Origin: Arthrobacter caoxuetaonis
Lineage (GTDB): Bacteria > Actinomycetota > Actinomycetes > Actinomycetales > Micrococcaceae
Assembly: GCF_023921125.1 (NCBI RefSeq)
Contig: NZ_CP099467.1
Location: 1-64,000 of the forward strand
DNA: 64,000 nucleotides
Direction: 5' to 3'
A program made the translations under genes and the position numbers. Every line of letters begins with the position of its first letter. Positions within the stretch are counted from its first letter, which is position 1. Positions 8,465-16,295 of the stretch are shown piece after piece. A model generated the notes under the pieces. The model was not told where the DNA came from and made no database searches. It saw only the letters and a list, made by a program, of their open reading frames with translations.

Positions 8465-9223
8465 CTAGGCCAGCTCAGAGAACTTTTCGTAGCCGGGCAT
8501 CTGCTCTGCACGTTCCTTCACCTTGCCGAAGGCTTCGGCGGCGGCGCGCTGGGCGTCCTCTCCGTAAGCGTCCTTCCCTGTCAGGTCAGAGATGATCGGG
8601 TCGACGAAGTCCTGCGGGAAGGGCTTCTCATTCATCCAGGATTCGCTGTCCACGGTGGTCTGCCCGGTCGTGAAGTTGTGGTCGAGCGTGAACCAGTCAC
8701 CCGTGTGGGTGGAGACGGTCATGCCGGCGACGTAGTCTCCGGTGTGGCTGTTGCGCCCCAGATAGTTGTCGCGGACTTCAAAGTCCTCGCCGTCCCTGAA
8801 GCTTCCAGCGAAGACGTCGGTGAGCTTGTCCTTCCACTGCGCGGCCTCGATGGCGTTCATAATGTCTTCGGTCGAGGGTTTGTTGCTGTGGGTCATGGTG
8901 AACTCGCGGTTCGGGTCATCGGACAGGAACTTCACGGCGACTTCATCGGTGCCAAGACCTGAGATGCCCAGCCTGGCGCCGTCGGTCCACAGCTCCACTG
9001 ATCCTTCGGGGAGATCCTGGCTCTCGCGGGCCGGGAAGAGTCCGCCCTTGAGGCCCGCGGCGGCCAGTTCCTGGACGGCCTCGGAGTCGATGGAGGGGTC
9101 GTGGATCACCAGGTCGGGCCGGGGAGGTCCGCCGAGGCTGATCGAGGATTCAGAGTGAGTCGTGGCTGCGAACTGGCCGCCGGTAGGAATTCCCTGCGGC
9201 TGGCGGTTACGGAATGTATTCAT
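8465..9223 (-). CDS. GGQFA-tagged protein, family B
   Basis: The 252-residue product has the tag at residues 7-19 followed by TTHSES. The body is a second paralogous family shared with the genes at 9319 and 10123. Conserved features, in order, are a helix AAAGLKG, a strand pair LGISGLGTDEV, the segment FTMTH, DVFAGSF.DGEDFEVRD, GRNxxTGxYVAGMTV, and WFTLDHNFTTGQTT. It looks like a beta-rich domain with a short C-terminal helix. No enzyme motif is evident. The start is placed by the element 7 bases upstream. Confidence 0.78.
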   Translation of the reverse strand: MNTFRNRQPQGIPTGGQFAATTHSESSISLGGPPRPDLVIHDPSIDSEAVQELAAAGLKGGLFPARESQDLPEGSVELWTDGARLGISGLGTDEVAVKFLSDDPNREFTMTHSNKPSTEDIMNAIEAAQWKDKLTDVFAGSFRDGEDFEVRDNYLGRNSHTGDYVAGMTVSTHTGDWFTLDHNFTTGQTTVDSESWMNEKPFPQDFVDPIISDLTGKDAYGEDAQRAAAEAFGKVKERAEQMPGYEKFSELA

Positions 9224-9230
9224 ACCCCTC

Positions 9231-9240
9231 TGTGTGCGGC
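9231..9240 (-). promoter_or_regulatory. Start-associated element GCCGCACACA
   Basis: 10/10 match, 7 bases before ATG 9223; spacer GAGGGGT. Confidence 0.75.
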
Positions 9241-9273
9241 TGTACGCCCCGCGCGGCAGGGCACCATTGGCAC

Positions 9274-9309
9274 AGCGAAGGCCGGCGGAATCAACCACCG
9301 GCCTTCGCT
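9274..9309 (-). terminator. Hairpin after the tagged gene at 9319
   Basis: Long GC-rich arms (AGCGAAGGCCGG and complement) without an obvious T-run, between two family B cassettes. Confidence 0.5.
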
Positions 9310-9318
9310 GGATTGAAC

Positions 9319-10086
9319 CTACTCGACGGGGATCTGAGCGGCGGCGAGCTTGTTGTAGAACGGGTAGCCTTCGACCCGGTTCCGGATCTTGGCGAACGCT
9401 GCCGCTGCGACCGTCTGGGCGTTGCCGCTGGCATCGCTTCCCGTCAGGTCGGACATGACCGCATCCAGGTCGATCTTCGGCATCTCGGCACCCGGACCGG
9501 ATTCCGGCGTCGCAGAGGTTTCGCCGGTACCGTAGTCATGCTCGACCGTGAACCAGTTGCCTTCCTGGTCCGAGAGGGTCATGCCGGCGAAGAATTCACC
9601 GGTCTCAATATTCCGGTCGAAGTAGGTCTCGCGGACCTCGTTCTGGCCGTCAGTGAACCCCACAGAGAAGGCATCGGTGACGTCCTCCCGCCAGGCAGCG
9701 AACTCGATACCGGTCACGACCTCTTCAGCCCTCGGGTAGCCGCCGTGAGTCATCCGGAAGGAGCGGTGCTCATCGTCGGTGACGACCCTGACTTCCACTT
9801 CTTCGCCACCCAGGCCGGAAATGGCCAGCTCGTGGCCTTCGTGGGAGGTGTAGATGACGGCGCCGGCCGGGATGTCTTCATCGGTGCCGTTGTACGGGGT
9901 GATGCGTCCCTGGAGGCCTGCCCGGGCCAGCGCACGCACCTCCTCAGTGTTGCAGTCGTAGTCGATGTCGAGTCCGCCGGTGCCGGTCCCTGCCGCGAGG
10001 GCCACATCGGATTCGGACTTGGGGGTGGATGCGAACTGTCCGCCGGCGGGAGTACCTTCGGGCTGGCGGTTACGGAATGTAGTCAT
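9319..10086 (-). CDS. GGQFA-tagged protein, family B
   Basis: This 255-residue paralogue of the product at 8465 has the tag at residues 7-19. It keeps the same order of segments: ARAGLQG, LAISGLGGEEV, FRMTHGG, WREDVTDAFSVGFTDG, RNIETGEFFAGMTL and WFTVEHDYGTGET. The differences are spread evenly, as expected for diverged duplicates rather than recent copies. ATG 10086 is chosen over the GTG two codons upstream because of the 7-base spacing to the element. Only 36 bases separate it from the upstream gene, so read-through from 10123 is likely. Confidence 0.78.
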   Translation of the reverse strand: MTTFRNRQPEGTPAGGQFASTPKSESDVALAAGTGTGGLDIDYDCNTEEVRALARAGLQGRITPYNGTDEDIPAGAVIYTSHEGHELAISGLGGEEVEVRVVTDDEHRSFRMTHGGYPRAEEVVTGIEFAAWREDVTDAFSVGFTDGQNEVRETYFDRNIETGEFFAGMTLSDQEGNWFTVEHDYGTGETSATPESGPGAEMPKIDLDAVMSDLTGSDASGNAQTVAAAAFAKIRNRVEGYPFYNKLAAAQIPVE

Positions 10087-10093
10087 ACCCACC

Positions 10094-10103
10094 TGTGTGC
10101 GGC
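10094..10103 (-). promoter_or_regulatory. Start-associated element GCCGCACACA
   Basis: 10/10 match, 7 bases before ATG 10086, inside a 36-base intercistronic gap. Confidence 0.75.
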
Positions 10104-10122
10104 GAAGGACCGGAGGGAGCAG

Positions 10123-11280
10123 CTACGGCCCGACAAGGAACTCGTCCATTTCAGTCAGGGTGTTGTCGAGCTGCAGGAAGACCGGCTGGCGGCCGCCGAC
10201 TGCGAAACCGTCCAGGAGTGATCCTGTCTTCCGCAGTGTTTCCTGTGCCTTCCGAATGTGCTCCCGCATGGCAGCCGTATCGTGCTTGTCCGCTTCAAGG
10301 CGGCCGGGCAGCGGAGCCAGGGCTGCGGCACCGATGGCGTACATCGCAGCCGAGGTGGAGTCCCCGCCGGCGTTGACCGTACTGACCGCGTTGATGTACT
10401 CAAGGCCCAGCTGCGCACCAGTGGCCAAGACGGCAGTGTTGCGTGCCTGCTGGCCCGTCGTGGAGTCCCGGTTCTGGACGTGCTCCATGAGATCGCGCAT
10501 ACCGGCTTTCATGTCGCTCTCCTTCCTGGGAGCGAGCCGCTTTTCAGCACCCGGCAGTTTCAGGGCTGCGGAACGGATGCGCTCAAAGGCCCGGGCTGCG
10601 GCAACCTCGTTGTTCCCGTCCTCGGGTTCTTCAGCCATGTCGACGATCAGTGCGTCCAGGGCCGCTTCCCGTGCCAGACCGGACAGCTCCCCGCGTTCGG
10701 AGGAAAGGGTCGTCTTCCCGGTGTCGTAGTCGTGGCTGACGTACAGCTCGTTGTCGTCCTCGTCACGGACAGTCATGGAAGCGCAGCTGGTGCCGTCGCC
10801 GGTGCGGCCGAGTTCAACTTCACGGGTCTCGAAGACTTCGCCGTCATAGAACCCGGCTGTGAAGACGTCCCGGGTTTCGAGATCCCAGAGGACGTCCTCA
10901 ATAGCTTCAACAGCCTTGGCCGGGTCTTCGCAACCTGTCCGTTCGGTGGTGAATGTGTTCTCTTCGGTGGGGTCGAAGTGGTGGATCGTGAGGTTGTCGG
11001 TGCCGACCCCGGAAATGACCAGTTCGTGGCCGCGCGGGGAAACGTAGGCGAGGGCGCCTTCAGCGGCGTCAGGGTTGCCTCCGGTGTAGAGGGTTACGTC
11101 GCCCTGGAGACCGGCCTGGCCGAGGCTGAAGGCTGCTGCCCAGGCGCCAGGGGCTGATGCCGGGATGCTGCCGGACTGGTCATTCAGGTGTACGCCGGCT
11201 GGTTCTGCGTGGGCGGTGGTTGCGAACTGGCCGCCGACGGGAATCCCTGCGGGCTGGCGGTTCATGTGTGAAGTAGTCAT
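10123..11280 (-). CDS. GGQFA-tagged protein, family B with C-terminal extension
   Basis: The 385-residue product has the tag at residues 8-20. Residues about 35-250 form the family B domain (LGQAGLQG, LVISGVGTDNL, DVFTAGFYDGEVFETRE, LYVSHDYDTGKTT). A C-terminal extension of about 130 residues is unique to this member. It is alanine- and glycine-rich with the hydrophobic stretch SAAMYAIGAAALAPL, then a charged helix and TLTEMDEFLVGP. The extension might be a membrane-proximal or oligomerisation part; I cannot assign it. The element lies 7 bases before the start. Confidence 0.78.
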   Translation of the reverse strand: MTTSHMNRQPAGIPVGGQFATTAHAEPAGVHLNDQSGSIPASAPGAWAAAFSLGQAGLQGDVTLYTGGNPDAAEGALAYVSPRGHELVISGVGTDNLTIHHFDPTEENTFTTERTGCEDPAKAVEAIEDVLWDLETRDVFTAGFYDGEVFETREVELGRTGDGTSCASMTVRDEDDNELYVSHDYDTGKTTLSSERGELSGLAREAALDALIVDMAEEPEDGNNEVAAARAFERIRSAALKLPGAEKRLAPRKESDMKAGMRDLMEHVQNRDSTTGQQARNTAVLATGAQLGLEYINAVSTVNAGGDSTSAAMYAIGAAALAPLPGRLEADKHDTAAMREHIRKAQETLRKTGSLLDGFAVGGRQPVFLQLDNTLTEMDEFLVGP

Positions 11281-11287
11281 GCCACTC

Positions 11288-11297
11288 TGTGTGCGGC
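11288..11297 (-). promoter_or_regulatory. Start-associated element GCCGCACACA
   Basis: 10/10 match, 7 bases before ATG 11280; spacer GAGTGGC. Confidence 0.75.
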
Positions 11298-11321
11298 ACC
11301 GACACTAAACGGAGGACATGG

Positions 11322-11354
11322 GAAAGGCCGGCGGCTCGTGGCCGCCGGCCCTTC
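11322..11354 (-). terminator. Hairpin after the lipoprotein gene at 11397
   Basis: Arms AAGGCCGGCGGC and complement separate the lipoprotein gene from the downstream tagged cassette. Confidence 0.55.
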
Positions 11355-11396
11355 TGTAAGCTTGCCAGTCCGCGGTACCGGGTAAGCGGCGTCGGC

Positions 11397-12215
11397 TCAG
11401 CCCTCGGCGCTTTCTTTCTGCCTGAGTTCGCTGTCTGCGGGTTCAGGAATGTCGGCGTTCGTTAGGTCCCACTTGTAGTTCCAGATCACCCAGCCGCTTT
11501 CGTTCAGGTCGGAAGGGATGAGGCCCAGTGTGGCATCAGCGTAGAGAGTCTCATATCCGATCCCATCGGGAGTGCGGACCTTGGCAGTGGCTTCAAAGTC
11601 GGTATTGATCACCAACACGCCTTTTTCGGTGAAGTACAGGTCTTTAACATTTAGGGTCAGGTTGGAAAAGCGTGTCTCCGTCGAGCTGTACACGTAGTCA
11701 TACGCGAAGCTTTCAATGCCTGCCTGCCAGCGGTTTCGCAGGACGGGTCCGGTCTCATCGGTTATCCCGTCGCGGAAAGCTTCGTGTTGTCCAAGGTCGA
11801 AGAGACGTTTGTGTTCCTCCCACCAGGCGTCGACATCGGCGTCAGGGTTGTTATTCAGCGGAGAGTCGATCAGCTCCTCGACGATGTACCGCAGTGCGAA
11901 CTCCTGACCCTTCTGCAGCTGCTCCGGGGTCAAGTACTCTTCAAGGTTCCCGGGGGTCTTGGAGGGGTCGTATTTCAGGACCGGGTCATCCGCCGCAATC
12001 GTGGACTGCAGGTACTCGCCCTTTGCCGATTGGACAACCTCGCCACCCGGAAGGGAGGGGCCTGCGGGACCGGTCTCCGAGGGCGATGGTTCCGGTGTGG
12101 CCGATACCGTGTCGGCTGCTTCTTCCGGTGCTGCCTGCGCGCTGCAGCCGGTGAGCAGAACGCTGAGACCAACGGCTAGGGCAGCAGCGGTCCTGCCCAT
12201 GGTTTTGTACTGCAT
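11397..12215 (-). CDS. Lipoprotein
   Basis: The 272-residue product starts with a signal peptide and the lipobox LLTG-C, with the lipidated cysteine at residue 24. A Pro/Ser/Glu-rich linker follows to about residue 60. The extracytoplasmic domain has a helical part (residues 90-160) and a strand-rich C-terminal half (LTLNVKDLYFTEKGVLVI, VIWNYKWDL). It should be anchored to the outer face of the membrane. ATG 12215 is supported by GGGGGAAAC just upstream. The gene interrupts the tagged cassettes and lacks both tag and element. A second lipoprotein of similar design is at 43929. Confidence 0.75.
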   Translation of the reverse strand: MQYKTMGRTAAALAVGLSVLLTGCSAQAAPEEAADTVSATPEPSPSETGPAGPSLPGGEVVQSAKGEYLQSTIAADDPVLKYDPSKTPGNLEEYLTPEQLQKGQEFALRYIVEELIDSPLNNNPDADVDAWWEEHKRLFDLGQHEAFRDGITDETGPVLRNRWQAGIESFAYDYVYSSTETRFSNLTLNVKDLYFTEKGVLVINTDFEATAKVRTPDGIGYETLYADATLGLIPSDLNESGWVIWNYKWDLTNADIPEPADSELRQKESAEG

Positions 12216-12372
12216 GTTTCCCCCATAAACGTAAGCCGGATCCACCGGTTCGCTGCAGTGCTGGATTGCAGGCGCCGTCGATGAATCGCACCGGGGCTCG
12301 TGCTCCGGCGTGAGGTACAGCCTAGCCCACGAAGCCTCCAGCATCACGGAGGTAAACAGGTTCGCCCGCAGG

Positions 12373-12864
12373 TCAGGGCAGGGTAAAGGAACCCATGAGG
12401 GGATGCTCGTTCGGGACAATGTCCGGGTCCCAGGTCAGCGGCCATGGAGCGGACAGGACTTTCGGGTCCCAGCTGATCTCGTTGAGGTTGTGGTACTGCC
12501 GGGCTGTCCAGTCCACGGCAATGGTCCGGCCGCCGCGATGGAGGTGAACCCATACGTGCTCATCGGCCATCGGGTGATCCGCCTGGGCTGTTACGACGTC
12601 TGCATCCCAGCCCTGCTCCCGGGCGTAGGCCGCGAACTGTCCGCTGACCTCACCGCAGGCCCAGTCGTCAGTCGCTTCGTCTTCTTCCTCGGAGATGTCG
12701 GGGTAGCGGCTCCAGATGTCCAGACGCGGGTCCGTCCCGGTGAAAGCCTCCAGGAGAGGTGCGGGATCTTCCCCTGCGGCGGCAGCCGGGAGGCTCAGCT
12801 CAGGCTCCCGGTGGGACATCCTGGCGAAGCGGCCAAGAGGGTCCCTGATGATCCCGGTGCTCAC
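12373..12864 (-). CDS. Papain/transglutaminase-fold-like protein with short tag variant
   Basis: The 163-residue product begins with RDPLGRFARMSHRE, which looks like a contracted tag without the GG. The body has a plausible Cys-His-Asp triad in papain-fold order: C70 in DWACGEVS, H103 in DEHVWVHL, and D118 in AVDWTARQY. The phrase VDWTARQ(Y/F) is typical of transglutaminase- or papain-like domains found in phage and toxin proteins. It may act as a peptidase, deamidase or acyltransferase; the substrate is unknown. The GTG start overlaps the upstream stop (12861-12864), so it is coupled to the zinc-finger gene. Confidence 0.65.
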   Translation of the reverse strand: MSTGIIRDPLGRFARMSHREPELSLPAAAAGEDPAPLLEAFTGTDPRLDIWSRYPDISEEEDEATDDWACGEVSGQFAAYAREQGWDADVVTAQADHPMADEHVWVHLHRGGRTIAVDWTARQYHNLNEISWDPKVLSAPWPLTWDPDIVPNEHPLMGSFTLP

Positions 12865-13349
12865 TCCTCGTCGCTGACCTGGTGGCCGGCCTTGTTCAGC
12901 TCTTCGACCGCGGCTTCCTGGATGGAGAGATGATCTTCTTCATCGCCGTTGTGGTAGAACTCCAGGACACTGTCACCTTCATCGTCTTCGACTTCGTAAT
13001 GACCGTCGTCGATCCGGTTCACGGAGAACTCAACGGTTTCACCGTCAGCGTCGGTAAGGGACATATCGAAGATCTGCTGGCCTTCACCCTCCTTGGCATC
13101 GGCACAGTTGCCGCAGAGGCCGTCCCAGCCTTCGCCGTCGCTGAGGGATTCACCGCATTCACTGCACTGGCAGCTGAGGCAGGTGCCGCTGGTTTCCTTC
13201 TCCTCGCCGCACTCATCGCACTCTTCGGCCTGGATCGCTTCAGGCTCAGGTGTGGAAAGGACGATGCCTGCTGCTTCAGCGTGGGCGGACGGTGCGAACT
13301 GGCCTCCGGCGGGCGAACCTTCGGGCTGGCGGTTTGGTGTAGTCGTCAT
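12861..13349 (-). CDS. GGQFA-tagged zinc-ribbon protein
   Basis: The 162-residue product has the tag at residues 7-19. Eight cysteines follow as C44-x2-C47, C57-x2-C60, C62-x2-C65 and C79-x2-C82, enough for two zinc sites. The C-terminal half is very acidic, with strands such as FDMSLTDADGETVEF and a closing helix. A nucleic-acid or protein-binding role is possible. The start follows the element by 7 bases. It is coupled by GTGA overlap to the papain-like gene, suggesting the two work together. Confidence 0.75.
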   Translation of the reverse strand: MTTTPNRQPEGSPAGGQFAPSAHAEAAGIVLSTPEPEAIQAEECDECGEEKETSGTCLSCQCSECGESLSDGEGWDGLCGNCADAKEGEGQQIFDMSLTDADGETVEFSVNRIDDGHYEVEDDEGDSVLEFYHNGDEEDHLSIQEAAVEELNKAGHQVSDEE

Positions 13350-13356
13350 GCCCATC

Positions 13357-13366
13357 TGTGTGCGGC
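13357..13366 (-). promoter_or_regulatory. Start-associated element GCCGCACACA
   Basis: 10/10 match, 7 bases before ATG 13349, in a 42-base intercistronic gap. Confidence 0.75.
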
Positions 13367-13391
13367 TGACGGGGCAGGGGAGCGGAGCCGT

Positions 13392-13760
13392 TTACTGGCC
13401 GGGCCACCATGCTGAAGCCTCGGCAATGACCACCCGGGTGCCCGCGGGATGAATGAAGTCCTTCTTCGGAAGAGCAGCGATGATTCCCGCTGCTGCTTCA
13501 AGGTCCTGTACGGGTACGTTCTGGCCGGCATCCGAGAGTGCAGAGATTATCTCTGTGTGCTCTGTGCCGGCACCTGAGATCACGATCTCGCGGATACTGG
13601 GAGCGGTGTACTGGATCCTGAGTGCTGCCGACGCCAGCCGTGCGCTGCGAAGTTCGCGCGAGGTCTTCTTCTCGATGCATTCCAGGAAGCTAACGAGCCG
13701 GTCCAGCTCATCGACGACGGGGGAGTGCTCTGCTGCCTGGTCCATCAGAATCGTGCTCAT
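13392..13760 (-). CDS. Small protein without tag, possible single-unit relative of family A
   Basis: The 122-residue product lacks the tag but uses the same start element. The segment SAALRIQYTAPSIREIVISGAG resembles the helix-strand start of the family A unit, so it may be a stripped-down relative; this is inference from pattern only. The preceding ATG at 13766 is just 2 bases from the element, so ATG 13760, at the standard 8 bases, is preferred. Confidence 0.65.
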   Translation of the reverse strand: MSTILMDQAAEHSPVVDELDRLVSFLECIEKKTSRELRSARLASAALRIQYTAPSIREIVISGAGTEHTEIISALSDAGQNVPVQDLEAAAGIIAALPKKDFIHPAGTRVVIAEASAWWPGQ

Positions 13761-13768
13761 GCACATCC

Positions 13769-13778
13769 TGTGTGCGGC
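13769..13778 (-). promoter_or_regulatory. Start-associated element GCCGCACACA
   Basis: 10/10 match, 8 bases before ATG 13760; spacer GGATGTGC. Confidence 0.75.
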
Positions 13779-13801
13779 TGGAAGACAAAACCGGCAGGTA
13801 C

Positions 13802-13849
13802 AGACTCACGGAGTCACAGAGTCACAGAGTCACAGAGTCACAGAGTGGC
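13802..13849. repeat. Octad cluster next to the membrane protein gene
   Basis: CACAGAGT repeats nearly perfectly head to tail, four to six times, just after the stop of the gene at 13856. Same octad family as the par region. Confidence 0.8.
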
Positions 13850-13855
13850 GTGTGG

Positions 13856-14320
13856 CTAGCCCGGCCGTACGGCAATAAGTACACCGAACCCGGCTGCAAC
13901 GAAGATCATGACAGCTGCGCTCATGAAAGTTGAGGACAGGGCAGGGTTCCGTAGGGTGCGGCCCAGTTCGAGCGATCTGCGCTCATGCCGTTGTCTCATC
14001 ATTGCCGCACCGGCGGTGAGCAGGACAGTGGCTGCGCAGATGACTGGCCAGGGGCTCTGCATGGCGACTGAGGCGCCCGCGAAAGCGATGAACCCGGAGG
14101 CGACCAGGGAACCGACGGCCAGAGGGGTGCCTCTTGACGCCTTCTTCTTCGTCGTGAGTGCACGTAGACCGAAGATGACTTGACCTGCCGTGAGCGTGCC
14201 CCAGATGCCTATCAGTATGATCGGGTCGACCAGAACGTCCAGTGCCATGGCTCCCACGCAAGTTGCTGTCAGGAATACCAGGTAGACCAGAATGCCGATG
14301 AGGATGGTAATCACGTCCAT
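13856..14320 (-). CDS. Small integral membrane protein
   Basis: The 154-residue product starts with MDVITILIGILVYLVF and shows about four or five hydrophobic segments. A basic loop (TTKKKASRG) and another (RQRHERRS) probably face the cytoplasm. No family is recognised. The frame is open further upstream, but ATG 14320 has GGAAGGAG at a good distance. A 27-codon leader frame overlaps its start and probably controls its translation. Octads flank this gene on both sides. Confidence 0.7.
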   Translation of the reverse strand: MDVITILIGILVYLVFLTATCVGAMALDVLVDPIILIGIWGTLTAGQVIFGLRALTTKKKASRGTPLAVGSLVASGFIAFAGASVAMQSPWPVICAATVLLTAGAAMMRQRHERRSLELGRTLRNPALSSTFMSAAVMIFVAAGFGVLIAVRPG

Positions 14321-14394
14321 GGGCCAGCTCCTTCCCGGAGTGCGGTTCCTGGGCGTGGAATCGTGGGGAGAACTAACGCCGGTTGTGAGAGCAT
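14311..14394 (-). CDS. Leader peptide (27 aa) overlapping the membrane protein start
   Basis: ATG 14394 stands 8 bases after a perfect GCCGCACACA element. The frame runs 27 codons and stops at 14311, overlapping the start of the membrane protein gene by 10 bases in another frame. The product is Pro-rich with no hydrophobic core. Its stop within the downstream initiation site suggests translational coupling. Expression is inferred from the element, the frame and the geometry. Confidence 0.5.
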   Translation of the reverse strand: MLSQPALVLPTIPRPGTALREGAGPWT

Positions 14395-14402
14395 GACTGA
14401 TC

Positions 14403-14412
14403 TGTGTGCGGC
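14403..14412 (-). promoter_or_regulatory. Start-associated element GCCGCACACA
   Basis: 10/10 match, 8 bases before the leader ATG at 14394. Confidence 0.7.
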
Positions 14413-14441
14413 ACTGCCGTAAAGCGCGCGATCGTCGTTGC

Positions 14442-14465
14442 CACAGACTGACAGACTGACAGAGT
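14442..14465. repeat. Three abutting octads downstream of rep
   Basis: CACAGACT, GACAGACT and GACAGAGT lie head to tail, ending 15 bases from the rep stop codon. Confidence 0.85.
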
Positions 14466-14480
14466 CGATAGTGCACGGAG

Positions 14481-16295
14481 CTATCCTGTGGCCCGGAAGG
14501 CATAGTCTGCCAAAGTGACCTCATCAGGTGGCCCTTCGAAGTCTTCCCATGGGTAATCGTCATCGGGTGCCGGCATGAGCTGGACGACGTTGGCGTTCCT
14601 GGCCAGCCATTCTCGCCAGAGCGCACGCTGGATCCGGTAGGTCTGGATTTGGGCGGCCACGGCTTCGAGCACACCGAAGTACTCGGCCAGGTTTTTCAGG
14701 CTCGTCGCTGATTCGATGGACCAGCCGCCGTCCCTGCGGACCATTGCCCAGGCAGCGAGGGTTTCCAGTGCCTCGGATACGGCGCTGCGGGACATACCGG
14801 TTTCCCGGACGATCTCCATGGTGGACAGCGGAACGGGGGAATCCTCGATGGCTTCGTAGACGAAGGCGGCCGGCAGACCCAGTTCACGGAAGACAGGGCG
14901 CAGGGCATGGACCTTCCCCTTTCGCCAGGGCAGGGCTTCGACTGCTTTCATCACGGCCTGCGGGATGGTCAGCATGTAGAGGTCCCCCTTGGTGCCGCGG
15001 CCCGCTTCGATAAGGGTTACCAGGGGATCGTTCTCGGAGCGCAGTGCCCGCAGGTGATAGCCGACCGTGGTGTGGTCGAGACCGGTGGCGACGGCCAGGG
15101 ACCGGTCACCGAATTCGACGTACCGGCTGGCGCTCATGTGTGCTGCCTCCCCCAGGGCACGAAGGACCATCCTCCTGGCCATACCTTCCCGGGATTTGTA
15201 TCTCTGTTCCAGGAGGCGAAGGCTGCTGCGCCATGCACGGATGAAGCGGTGTTCGTTGTCGTCGCTGAGGCGAGGTGAATTACTGCCATGTAAGCCCCCC
15301 GCCTGTGTATTGAGCTCGCTTGTGGGGGATATACGGACACTATTCTTTTCGGGCCCTTTGGAGGCGTTTCGCTGCAGGTAGAGCTCAGCCTTCCGCCAGT
15401 CCCGCTGCAGTGCATTGGCCCTGTGGCGGGCCGGATAGCGCCCGTAGAAGGATGCAAGCCCCGGCCAGAGGCCCTGGTTCATCCGGCGCTGGACGTCCGT
15501 CATGGCCAGCCCGGAGGCGACAGCACCGGCAAGGACGCCCTGGCGTGCCTCGGAGTCGGACTTGTACCGGTTCACCTCATAGAGGCCTGTGACGGCGATC
15601 CGCTGCATGGAGCGGGACATGCCGAGGGCCTTGTCGACTCCTGCCGGCTCCGGGGCCTCCACCGCTGCGGGTGCTGCCTGTTCCAGCCGGTAGGTACGCG
15701 CTGCTTCGATCTCCGGGGCCAGGCTCTTGGTCATGGCCGTCCAGATGTCGGGGCTGTTCCGCCGGCGGGCGACGTCGTACGCCATGGAAAGGCTCATGGC
15801 CAGCATCTGGTGGCCGCCGCGCTTGTGCGGGCTTCCGGGGGTACGCATACAGCCGTGCAGGAGGTTCTGGTGCGGGGTCTTGTCCAGGCTCCGGAAACGG
15901 GATCCCAGGGCTTCGACAAGGTCACGCGCTTCAGAGAAGACGACACGCTCGGCGAGAGGAATATAGAGGTGGCGGCCGCCGTTGGGAGAGAAGTCCTCAA
16001 TCCAGCGGGCGCCGACACTGTGCAGCCAAGTCTGGGCAGCACGGACGTCAGCTTCAACCCAGTCGGTTCCGGCTACGGAGGAATCGAAGTCGAGGAAGAT
16101 GGCGCTGCAGGTGCCGTCCTTGCCGAAGATCCGCACAGCGGCCGGATAAGAGGGCAGCCCGGATGTCAGGTCGCGTTCGAAACGCTGAGGGTAGGACTTG
16201 CCGCCGTCCTTGGACAGGCGGACACGTGGCTGGCCGGCCAGGAGCGGGGCCAGGGCAGACCAGACAGTAGAGGGGTCATCATGGACCTGCGACAC
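14481..16295 (-). CDS. Putative replication initiator: AEP primase-like plus HTH
   Basis: The 604-residue product has N-terminal features of archaeo-eukaryotic primase-polymerases: an acidic pair in FLDFDSS (D69, D71) and SPNGGRHLY (S103-Y111) with the basic-histidine signature. The middle part is helical. The C-terminal third contains winged-helix-like segments, including one around STMEIVRETGMSRSAVSEAL. This domain set is common in plasmid replication proteins, and the neighbouring RHH gene and octads on both sides fit that role. GTG 16295 has no good Shine-Dalgarno, so initiation may depend on the overlapping leader frame. A stand-alone plasmid primase is the main alternative. Confidence 0.78.
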   Translation of the reverse strand: MSQVHDDPSTVWSALAPLLAGQPRVRLSKDGGKSYPQRFERDLTSGLPSYPAAVRIFGKDGTCSAIFLDFDSSVAGTDWVEADVRAAQTWLHSVGARWIEDFSPNGGRHLYIPLAERVVFSEARDLVEALGSRFRSLDKTPHQNLLHGCMRTPGSPHKRGGHQMLAMSLSMAYDVARRRNSPDIWTAMTKSLAPEIEAARTYRLEQAAPAAVEAPEPAGVDKALGMSRSMQRIAVTGLYEVNRYKSDSEARQGVLAGAVASGLAMTDVQRRMNQGLWPGLASFYGRYPARHRANALQRDWRKAELYLQRNASKGPEKNSVRISPTSELNTQAGGLHGSNSPRLSDDNEHRFIRAWRSSLRLLEQRYKSREGMARRMVLRALGEAAHMSASRYVEFGDRSLAVATGLDHTTVGYHLRALRSENDPLVTLIEAGRGTKGDLYMLTIPQAVMKAVEALPWRKGKVHALRPVFRELGLPAAFVYEAIEDSPVPLSTMEIVRETGMSRSAVSEALETLAAWAMVRRDGGWSIESATSLKNLAEYFGVLEAVAAQIQTYRIQRALWREWLARNANVVQLMPAPDDDYPWEDFEGPPDEVTLADYAFRATG

